From assembly GCA_002900535.1 (NCBI GenBank), contig MUGC01000054.1, positions 1 through 7,513 of the forward strand: a stretch of DNA of 7,513 nt, written 5' to 3'. Below the pieces are notes generated by a model. The model had not been told where the DNA came from and searched no databases. It was given only the letters and a program-made list of their open reading frames with translations. Numbering within the stretch: position 1 is the stretch's first letter; each line of letters starts with the position of its first letter. The position numbers and the translations under genes are program-made. This document shows, in pieces, positions 1-5,701 of this stretch. This stretch comes from Thermoplasmata archaeon M9B1D (lineage in GTDB: Archaea; Thermoplasmatota; E2; DHVEG-1).

Positions 1-144
1 AATATCCTCGGAGAAGCACATGATCAAGCTATAATCGACTATATTAATATAATCGGGGGAGAAAATAGCCACCATGAAGATAGAAAAACAATAGAAGAAT
101 GGGAGCTGATAGGCGATCCTAGTTTGAAAATTGGAGGATACTAA
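1..144 (+). CDS. C-terminal end of a probable C25 (gingipain-like) cysteine peptidase, partial
   Basis: The reading frame is open from the first base and ends with TAA, giving 47 residues of a protein that starts outside the window. It contains HDQAIIDYINIIGG and then EEWELIGDPSLKIGGY at the very end. The E-W-x-L-x-GDPSL-x-I-GGY ending resembles the close of the caspase-like catalytic domain in archaeal gingipain-type (family C25) peptidases, which are usually secreted. The catalytic His and Cys would lie upstream and cannot be seen, so activity and export cannot be judged. The protein stops right after the motif, so no C-terminal anchor or repeat domain follows. The family call is recognition of a short motif, not a full domain match; another secreted protein with the same ending is possible. 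Confidence 0.55.
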   Translation, partial: NILGEAHDQAIIDYINIIGGENSHHEDRKTIEEWELIGDPSLKIGGY

Positions 145-441
145 TAAAAACGATAGTCCCAAACCTTTTTTTTCCCAAATCGCTTCATCGGCTCATTTAA
201 CCATTTTTTCTCATGTTAAAATCACATTTTTAATAAAAAAAATCGGGTTTTAAATCAATGCTTCAAATTCTTTACTCTGCATTAAATTTATACATACTAA
301 TTTTCATTTTAAAAAAATAAAAAAAAGTAAAAAAATGAACAATGTAAAATTTTTTTAGGAAAATTATTGAGATAGTTTAAATTTTAAATTGAAAGTATTA
401 TCTATTAATTTATTTATTCAAAGCCCGAGGAAGGAAAAAAT
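145..441. other. AT-rich intergenic region between peptidase tail and small membrane protein
   Basis: About 300 bases of very AT-rich DNA with many homopolymer A and T runs. Apart from the T8 run near its start, no protein gene is supported; the short ATG frame near 335 ends after seven codons. TTTAAATT at 376-383, with a second similar copy directly behind it, is a weak TATA-like candidate for the gene at 442. It would put transcription start near 405 and leave a leader of about 35 bases. No RNA gene is recognisable. Confidence 0.4.
166..173 (+). terminator. Oligo-T terminator after the peptidase gene
   Basis: A run of eight T lies 21 bases after the TAA stop of the partial peptidase gene, with no strong hairpin before it. 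Archaeal RNA polymerase can terminate at such T-runs without a stem-loop. The run fits the end of the upstream transcript, but the assignment rests only on composition and position. Confidence 0.45.
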
Positions 442-720
442 ATGAGGAAGATGTATAAGTTTTATTGTCTATTCCTCTTTGGTAATTTGCTACCATTTCT
501 GATGATCGAATTATATTTTCAAGATTATTTTACTATTGGACTTATTGTCATTATTGCAAGTGTGGCTCTTACTTTATGTGCATCTATTGAATATCTTAAG
601 ATAAAATTCATGACTCAATCTGATATCAAGTTCAAGAAAATTGATTATGAAAATTTATTACAAAATAAGGACCTGAAAAAAATACCATCTTTTTACTTTT
701 TTAGAAAAAACTTTTTGTAG
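442..720 (+). CDS. Small two-helix membrane protein of unknown function
   Basis: This is a 92-residue protein that I do not recognise. Two hydrophobic stretches are visible, about residues 6-24 and 28-50, joined by a very short loop (ELYFQDYF), so it probably forms a membrane hairpin. The C-terminal 40 residues are rich in Lys, Asp and Asn and should lie on one side of the membrane. No catalytic or metal-binding motif is seen. The start is well supported: GAGG followed directly by AAGG (427-434) precedes the ATG at a normal Shine-Dalgarno distance. The gene stands alone on the + strand and faces the zinc-ribbon and EEP genes tail to tail. Length, ribosome site and an intact frame make it a likely real gene; its role is unknown. 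Confidence 0.65.
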   Translation: MRKMYKFYCLFLFGNLLPFLMIELYFQDYFTIGLIVIIASVALTLCASIEYLKIKFMTQSDIKFKKIDYENLLQNKDLKKIPSFYFFRKNFL

Positions 721-764
721 AGGACGTTAAGATGATTTAATTTCCAATACTAATTAATATATAA

Positions 765-920
765 TCAGAAATCACTCTTTTTACTCAATCCTTCTTTGTT
801 GTCTTTATCATTCTTATCATAACACTTTCTACAAAAAATATATTTTCTTTCAAGAGTTGGATAATGGTAACCTTCCAAAATACCTAAAGTTTTACCGCAT
901 TCAGCGCATTTTACTTTAAT
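765..920 (-). CDS. Small zinc-ribbon protein, start codon uncertain
   Basis: On the - strand a frame of about 51 residues encodes two Cys pairs, CAEC and CRKC (residues 5-8 and 30-33 when counted from an ATT at 920). About 21 residues separate them, including GYHYPTLERKYIFC. This is a four-cysteine zinc-ribbon pattern like that of small archaeal proteins of unknown role, some of which carry a similar G-Y-x-x-P-T-L stretch. The tail is short, charged and likely flexible. There is no ATG, GTG or TTG between the in-frame stop at 933-935 and the first Cys pair; the boundary given is the ATT five bases after the EEP stop. Either a rare start codon with translational coupling is used, or the A8 run (921-928 read on this strand) carries a length error, or the gene is decayed. 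The coding signal itself is convincing; the boundary is not. Confidence 0.5.
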   Translation of the reverse strand: MKVKCAECGKTLGILEGYHYPTLERKYIFCRKCYDKNDKDNKEGLSKKSDF

Positions 921-925
921 TTTTT

Positions 926-2075
926 TTAAATATCAAGGTCAATATACACAGCTGCATGATCAGATGCTTGCTCTGTTGATTTGGTCATGTCTTGATAGAT
1001 AGGCCATTTATCTGGTCTTGTAATCCTTGTTCCCCATAATCCTTTTCGAAAAATACTACCGCTATTAAAATGAGGTTTTAAACTCTTGGAAATCAGAATA
1101 TAATCAAATCGTTTTTTTAAACTACATGTATCATAGGTGCCAGGTCTATTTCCAACTTGGAATCCAGAAAGTGAGTAGCAATCGACTAATGGGCTGTTGT
1201 TATCAAATAGATCTATTAGGTTATCAGCTTTGACTACCAGAGTTATAAGGACCTTCATTGAGATCTCCAAGTACCACAACATGTTCATTCTGGGCGACTA
1301 GATCATCTACGATTTTGCGTACTTGAATTGACTGTCGTTTACGTTTAGCATCACCACCTCCAGATTGAGATTTAAAATGATTCACAAGAATATTGAGTTC
1401 TATAGCATTTGGTGTACAAATCTTGTATTGTGGACAATCTCTGCTAAATACTATTCCAGCATTATCTTCTAAATCAACATTAGATTGAATTGATTTAATC
1501 TCAAAGTTATCACGTGTCATTATCCCAACATCTATTCCACGCTTGTCATTTCCATCAATAAGCATAACATGATCATAAATTCCATCAAGTAAATCATTGT
1601 TAAATCTAACAAGCGATGGCCGATCCTCCGCTTCGATAATTGCAATAATGTCAGCATTAACATCTTGTATAACACGTGCAGTCATCCGCGTCCCCATTTC
1701 GTTAGTAGTCTCTTTAGCCAATTCCACCCAGCCAATCCAATCGGCACAACCTTTTGCAGTGATTTCGACGTTTTGTGTTTTATATTTGGGTTCTCTATCA
1801 AAGTTTCCCCGATTTTTTCTAAGCCGAGCCCAACGTGGATATTGAGTTCGTTTGCGTCTGATGGCCCCTTTATTATTTATGGTGTAGATGTCAAGTTTAA
1901 CGAATAAATCACGAATTTGCATTTTATCAGATTCACTGTAGGAATATTTAGATAGTAGAGTGTTGACTTCATGAAATGCCTTCAATATGGTTTTTCCAAA
2001 ATTCCAATCTATTGGATTTAAAGCCTTTGGTCTTGAAAATAGATTTTCAACATTGAAAGATGCGATTCGAACCAT
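926..2075 (-). pseudogene. Endonuclease/exonuclease/phosphatase (EEP) superfamily protein, split by one frameshift
   Basis: Two overlapping frames together give a complete metal-dependent EEP-fold enzyme of about 382 residues; the family cuts phosphodiester or phosphoester bonds in nucleic acids, lipids or sugars. The first frame carries the N-terminal ASFNVENLF (Asn and Glu of the metal site), IIEAEDRP, VGIMTRDNF, VNHFKS and VVLGDLNEGP, and stops at 1224-1226. The next frame continues with NLIDLF, KKRFDYILIS and ASDHAAVYIDL, supplying the conserved Arg-Asp-Tyr and the catalytic Ser-Asp-His. Removing one A from the CAAAGC near 1227-1232 joins them as GSQADNLIDLF. The span of 1150 bases, 3n+1, agrees with a single extra base. 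I start at the second ATG (2075) because GAGGAAGG lies five bases before it and because MVRIASFNVENLF is a natural start. No signal peptide is seen, so it is probably cytoplasmic. All catalytic motifs survive, so a sequencing error or a recent mutation is as likely as true decay. The substrate is unknown. Confidence 0.85.
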
Positions 2076-2080
2076 TATTT

Positions 2081-2088
2081 CCTTCCTC
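2081..2088 (-). promoter_or_regulatory. Ribosome binding site deciding the EEP start
   Basis: GAGGAAGG on the - strand lies five bases before the ATG at 2075. It lies inside the reading frame if the earlier in-frame ATG at 2096 were used. This favours the later start, which also places the conserved strand of the EEP fold at the N-terminus. Confidence 0.65.
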
Positions 2089-2116
2089 AAAATCATTTTT
2101 TTAAAACAGCTAAAAG

Positions 2117-2124
2117 TTTATAAA
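2117..2124 (-). promoter_or_regulatory. TATA box for the EEP gene
   Basis: TTTATAAA lies about 45 bases upstream of the EEP start at 2075. With the usual archaeal spacing, transcription would begin near 2094, leaving a leader of about 20 bases that just contains the GAGGAAGG ribosome site. The upstream flank is A-rich as expected for a BRE. The element is nearly palindromic, so orientation is judged from the gene start. Confidence 0.5.
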
Positions 2125-2391
2125 ATTATATCTTAAAAAAATGTTAAAACCATTTTTAGGAAATATGAGTAATTGATTATAAGTGGAGGGAAAAGGATTG
2201 TAGGTATTTAAATGAATTTATATTACAATCAAATTCCCATATTTAAAAGAAACTTAGTTTAATTGATAAAACTTTTTTCTTTTAAGTTGAATTAAATCAA
2301 TTGTAATTTATTTTCAATAGCCTTTTGTTCAAAAAGTTTAAAACTCTATCCATTGATATTATCATTAACAAATGGTAAATCGCGACTTTAA

Positions 2392-2410
2392 ATACTGTTT
2401 TTGACAGTAT
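2392..2410. promoter_or_regulatory. Perfect inverted repeat, candidate operator
   Basis: ATACTGT, a five-base TTTTG spacer and ACAGTAT form a perfect repeat with 7-bp arms. The right arm overlaps a TATA-like TATATATAAA. A repeat touching a TATA/BRE element suits a site for a dimeric regulator such as an Lrp-type protein, and the nearest gene to the right encodes one. It could also form an RNA hairpin, but no T-run follows it on either strand, so a terminator is unlikely. Confidence 0.45.
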
Positions 2411-2417
2411 ATATAAA
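2408..2417 (+). promoter_or_regulatory. TATA-like element beside the inverted repeat
   Basis: TATATATAAA is a strong match to an archaeal TATA box. Read rightward it predicts a start near 2438-2440, about 200 bases before the regulator gene, so it may drive a long leader or a separate short transcript. Read leftward it would transcribe toward the EEP gene. Its direction cannot be settled from sequence. Confidence 0.35.
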
Positions 2418-2599
2418 AAATGAAATGAGTAGTTATAAACCTATAATTGAGTCATTTATATCTCCTTCTATATCTATCTTCTATAACGTTTTTTTTATCA
2501 CCGCCACATCAATATCTATTATTTTCTCATCCATTAAAACACAAAAAATATTAAATTAAAATTTGTATTTTCGCAAGTTTTTTGAACAATATCAAAATA

Positions 2600-2607
2600 T
2601 TTATATT
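2600..2607 (+). promoter_or_regulatory. TATA box for the Lrp-like regulator
   Basis: TTTATATT preceded by CAAAATA gives a TATA box with an A-rich BRE position. Transcription should start near 2630, leaving about 15 bases before the ATG at 2645; ATAAGG at 2631-2636 is a possible ribosome site in that leader. This placement excludes the upstream TTG at 2582 as a start for transcripts from this promoter. Confidence 0.55.
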
Positions 2608-2644
2608 CTCTTTTAGAATAAGTGCAAAATATAAGGTTTTTGAA

Positions 2645-3613
2645 ATGCAAGAACTAGACTCAAAAGATCATAAAATTTTATACTATCTTTTCTTAAATTC
2701 AAGAGAGTCTCTTTCTACGATAGGAAAAAAAGTAGGATTACCAAAAACAGTGGTAAAATATAGAATAGACCGACTTGTAAATGAGAAAATAATAGAAAAT
2801 TTCAATGCAATGATTGATGTGTTTAAACTAGGTTATAACGTATATAGACTAAACTTTGTCTTCCAATATGCTTCTCCTGAAAAAGAAAAAGAAATAATAC
2901 ACTATTTTGTAAATTATAAGAATACTTGGAGTGCAGCATCAGCAAAAGGAAGATTTGATTTTACAGCAACAATCCTTGTGAAAAATCCAGGAGAATTTTA
3001 CACGTTTTATGAAGAAACATTAAAGCGATTTAGATACTATTTAAAAGAGATAGACTTCTCCCAGCTATATGAAAAATTTGGATATAAGTATTCTACACTT
3101 TTTATAGATTCAAAACACTCACAAGAAAAAGCATACGAATACAGATTTACTGGAAAAACAGTAGAAATCGATAATATAGATTACAAAATATTGTGCATGC
3201 TTGCAAAAAACTCAAGAGTACCAAGTATTGAGATCGCGAAAAAAATTAAGATGACATCAACAACTATAATAAATCGTATTAAAAAACTAATAAAAGATGG
3301 AATAATTCAAAGATATTCAATATCAATTGATTCGATTAAATTAGGATATAAGCCATTCAATGTAAACTTATCATTAAGAAATTACGACAAAAAAAATAAC
3401 ATAATAAATTATCTTAGCAGTATACCATTCATATGGGAAATGCATAAAGCAATTGGGGGATATGATTTGGAATTATCAGTTTTTACGCTTAATTTTGAAC
3501 ATTTTCATAAATTAATGGAAGATATCAGAAACAATTTCCCTGATGATATTACAAATTATGACTATCTGTATGTAACAAAAATACACAAAACAAACTTATT
3601 GCCCGAAGAATAA
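2645..3613 (+). CDS. Tandem double Lrp/AsnC-like transcriptional regulator
   Basis: The 322-residue protein consists of two consecutive Lrp/AsnC-like units. Each begins with a winged helix-turn-helix (about residues 4-52 and 175-223) and continues with an alpha/beta domain like the Lrp effector (RAM) domain (about 57-145 and 230-312). The units align clearly: KILYYLFLNSRES with KILCMLAKNSRVP, and VFKLGYNVY with SIKLGYKPF. A RAM-like GGYDLELSVF is visible in the second unit and a diverged GRFDFTATIL in the first. Typical Lrp proteins have about 150 residues and dimerise, so this fusion resembles a covalent dimer. The basic, Ser/Thr-rich recognition helices suggest DNA binding in the cytoplasm; the effector is unknown. 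I chose ATG 2645 because it is preceded by a TATA box and AAGG and starts at the domain edge. The gene ends directly against the oppositely oriented response regulator gene. Confidence 0.85.
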   Translation: MQELDSKDHKILYYLFLNSRESLSTIGKKVGLPKTVVKYRIDRLVNEKIIENFNAMIDVFKLGYNVYRLNFVFQYASPEKEKEIIHYFVNYKNTWSAASAKGRFDFTATILVKNPGEFYTFYEETLKRFRYYLKEIDFSQLYEKFGYKYSTLFIDSKHSQEKAYEYRFTGKTVEIDNIDYKILCMLAKNSRVPSIEIAKKIKMTSTTIINRIKKLIKDGIIQRYSISIDSIKLGYKPFNVNLSLRNYDKKNNIINYLSSIPFIWEMHKAIGGYDLELSVFTLNFEHFHKLMEDIRNNFPDDITNYDYLYVTKIHKTNLLPEE

Positions 3614-3997
3614 CTATTTTTTAGCATTTTTTAAAACTTTTTCGATTCTATTTCTAAGTTCATTTATATCAACAGGTTTTTCGATATAATCATCAGCAAT
3701 CATAGCACCAGCATTTGCAGCTAGACCATCAGAACGTGCTGTTAAAAAAATAACAGGTATTTTTTTGTATTTTTGATTAGCACTAAGCTTGTCAAATACC
3801 TCCCAACCATTCATTTTAGGCATCATGATATCTAATAAAATTAGATCCGGTTTCACATTTTTTTCTAAGAGCTCAAAACATTTCTTCCCACTTTCCGCAC
3901 CGATTATCTCATATTCATTTGGATATTCAGTATCAAAACCAGTTTTTACTGAAAAAATCTGATCTTGTTCGTCATCCACAAACAATATTTTTTTCAT
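3614..3997 (-). CDS. Stand-alone receiver-domain response regulator
   Basis: The 127 residues form a single REC domain and nothing more. The acidic pair D8/D9 is in ILFVDDE, the phospho-accepting D56 in LILLDIMMPKMNG, the switch T86 in FLTAR, and K107 in YIEKPV, so all phosphorylation residues are present. There is no DNA-binding or enzymatic output domain, so it must act by protein contact, as CheY-like and many archaeal regulators do. It is the last gene of the leftward operon, 31 bases after the histidine kinase, with GGATGG at 4004-4009 as ribosome site six bases before the ATG. The upstream kinase is the obvious partner. Its stop codon directly abuts that of the Lrp-like gene. The function class is near certain; the output target is unknown. 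Confidence 0.93.
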   Translation of the reverse strand: MKKILFVDDEQDQIFSVKTGFDTEYPNEYEIIGAESGKKCFELLEKNVKPDLILLDIMMPKMNGWEVFDKLSANQKYKKIPVIFLTARSDGLAANAGAMIADDYIEKPVDINELRNRIEKVLKNAKK

Positions 3998-4028
3998 ATT
4001 TATCCATCCAATAGAACTTAATTACTTA

Positions 4029-5681
4029 TCAATCTTTCTTACTTTTATCATCATTATTGATAGGTAAAGTAAAAAACACAGTTGTACCTTTATTAAGCCC
4101 AAGACTCTCAACCCAAATATCGCCTTTATGCTTTTCAACAATTTTTTTACAAATGCTGAGGCCCAAACCAGTACTATCAAAATCGTGTCTTGATTCATCT
4201 GCCTTATAAAATTCTTCAAAAATATGTCTTAATTGATCATTTGTCATACCTATGCCGTCATCCTTCACAGATATTTTTAATTTATTTTTTTCTTCCTTTG
4301 CATCAATAATAATTTTACCTTTTTCTTTTGAATATTTTACAGAGTTTTCAAGAATATTAGAAAACATCTCTTCCAATCTTAATCTATCGGCCTTAACAGT
4401 AAATTTTTTAGAAATATTGTTTTCAACTATCAAATTTTTATCTTTAAAGATAGCAATTTTATTTTTAATTATTCTTCTGATTTCTTCTGTAATGTTCAGC
4501 TTTTCAAAGTTAAATTTGGTTTTTGGCGAATTCAATTTTGCAAGAGCGAGAGTTTTAATAGCTATATTTTTCATATACTCTACATTTCTGTTTAGAACTT
4601 CAAGGATTTCTTTTTTCTTTGCATCTGTCTCTTGTTTTTTAAGAATTGGAATAAGAATTGACAAGGGAGTCAAAGGTGATTTTAAATCATGACTAAGTTG
4701 ATTAATAAATCCATCTTTCTGCTCTAAAAGTTGTTCAATCTCCTTTGTTCGTTCCTTTATTCTTTTTTCTAGGTTTTTATTTAAATTATTGAGTTCTTCA
4801 CGCGCTTTCTTTAGGTCTTTATTAATTTTTTCAAGATAAGCAGTTTTATCTTCTAATTGTTCAGTTCTCTTAGTAACAAGTTTCTCAAGATTTTCACTAT
4901 AATCTTTCAAACTATCCTGAAAGTCTTTCAACTCCATACTCATCTTATTAAAAGCAGTTGCTAACTCGCCTATTTCGTCATTTGAATTGACTTTAATTTT
5001 ATACCCCAATTCTCCTTCACCCATTAATCTAACCCCTTTTATTAAATCCCCAACGGGCGAAGTAATGAAACGATTAAATAGAATAAAGATCAGGAGAAAT
5101 GAAATTAATATAAAAATACCGGCATAGATCAATAATGTACTATACATTTCCTGTTTTAAATTATCTAAGTTTGAAAGAGAAAAGATATATCTAACAGAAT
5201 AATCATGCCGATCCCACGCATCAAAATAAGGTTGAATAATATCAATATACTTTTGATTTTCATCAATTATTGTTGAATGATAAAAAGCACTTGCTCTACT
5301 AATTGATTCGTTATCCAAAAGAAACCTTTCACCATATAGATTTTCTTTATATTGACCTTCCTCTATTTCAATTGAATCGAAAAATATTTTACCATTAACA
5401 TCAATAATTTGAATTCTTGAAATATCATTATTTAATTTCATCAGATCATAAATTATTTCACTAAATTTTAGAAAACCTATCCCTGCTTTATAATCCATAT
5501 AATTTTTTATAACAGTACTAACAGACAAACTAGCATAGGATTCAGAATTATCAATTAAAGCATTTTTTGTATTATTATATTCTCGATCAATAATTAAAAA
5601 AGAACTGGTAAAAAAAACCACAATTAGTATTAGAAGAACTGGTAAAATAATTTTAATTTTTAAACTATTAAATTTATTCAC
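4029..5681 (-). CDS. Membrane-bound sensor histidine kinase (sensor-HAMP-coiled coil-HisKA-HATPase)
   Basis: This 550-residue sensor kinase autophosphorylates on His and passes the phosphate to a receiver domain. Visible in order: transmembrane helix 1 (about 10-31); an external domain of about 150 residues (32-181) with IDVNGKIFFDS, suggestive of a Cache/PAS-like fold; transmembrane helix 2 (about 182-203); HAMP (about 204-256, with SPV and NDEIGELATAF); a long charged coiled coil (about 257-325); HisKA with SHDLKSPLTPL (H331); and HATPase_c with N-box NILENSVKY, G1 DDGIGM, F-box FEEFYKAD and G2 STGLGLSI. All catalytic boxes look intact. The coiled coil holds two similar segments 39 residues apart (NLEKLVTKRTEQLE, NLEKRIKERTKEIE). 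Translation starts at GTG (5681) with only a weak AGAG ribosome site, 20 bases after the binding-protein gene, suggesting coupling. The partner is almost certainly the downstream receiver protein; the ligand is unknown. Confidence 0.93.
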   Translation of the reverse strand: MNKFNSLKIKIILPVLLILIVVFFTSSFLIIDREYNNTKNALIDNSESYASLSVSTVIKNYMDYKAGIGFLKFSEIIYDLMKLNNDISRIQIIDVNGKIFFDSIEIEEGQYKENLYGERFLLDNESISRASAFYHSTIIDENQKYIDIIQPYFDAWDRHDYSVRYIFSLSNLDNLKQEMYSTLLIYAGIFILISFLLIFILFNRFITSPVGDLIKGVRLMGEGELGYKIKVNSNDEIGELATAFNKMSMELKDFQDSLKDYSENLEKLVTKRTEQLEDKTAYLEKINKDLKKAREELNNLNKNLEKRIKERTKEIEQLLEQKDGFINQLSHDLKSPLTPLSILIPILKKQETDAKKKEILEVLNRNVEYMKNIAIKTLALAKLNSPKTKFNFEKLNITEEIRRIIKNKIAIFKDKNLIVENNISKKFTVKADRLRLEEMFSNILENSVKYSKEKGKIIIDAKEEKNKLKISVKDDGIGMTNDQLRHIFEEFYKADESRHDFDSTGLGLSICKKIVEKHKGDIWVESLGLNKGTTVFFTLPINNDDKSKKD

Positions 5682-5701
5682 TTTAAATCAATCTCTTTTT
5701 A

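Larger units (their letters stand above)
2125..2599. other. Long AT-rich intergenic region between divergent EEP and regulator genes
   Basis: Roughly 475 bases without a supported protein gene: every ATG I followed closes within about 20 codons. It contains a perfect inverted repeat (2392-2410), a TATA-like TATATATAAA touching it (2408-2417) and a T8 run (2489-2496). The 2455-2485 stretch is pyrimidine-rich on the + strand with repeated TCTAT units. The length is generous for a prokaryotic intergenic region and leaves room for regulatory sites or a short RNA. Confidence 0.4.

Noticed and set aside
1220..1240. Programmed ribosomal frameshifting in the EEP gene
   Set aside because: CAAAGC is a poor slippery site, no downstream structure stands out, and EEP enzymes are not known to use recoding.
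926..1288. The 120-residue frame as an independent gene
   Set aside because: Its first residues are out-of-frame readings of the VVLGDLNEG motif; only the part after about 1230 is real EEP coding sequence, continuing the upstream frame.
1597..1907. Two + strand frames of about 80 residues
   Set aside because: Both are antisense to conserved EEP coding sequence, without ribosome sites or recognisable protein features.
2076..2096. Earlier ATG of the EEP gene at 2096
   Set aside because: The ribosome site GAGGAAGG lies between the two ATGs and the predicted transcription start is near 2094, so the ATG at 2075 is favoured.
2392..2410. Inverted repeat read as a terminator hairpin
   Set aside because: No T-run follows on either strand and no gene ends nearby; an operator next to the TATA element explains it better.
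2582..2644. Upstream TTG start adding 21 residues to the Lrp-like regulator
   Set aside because: The extension contains the best TATA box, is not part of the winged-helix domain, and the ATG at 2645 has a short leader with AAGG.
4022..4219. 65-residue frame on the - strand
   Set aside because: It overlaps the kinase C-terminus, including the G2 box, in another frame and shows no domain or ribosome site.
4252..4692. Hydrophobic 146-residue frame on the + strand
   Set aside because: It lies entirely antisense to the HisKA/HATPase part of the kinase gene; Phe/Ile/Ser-rich composition is typical of the complement of Lys/Glu/Asn-rich coding DNA.
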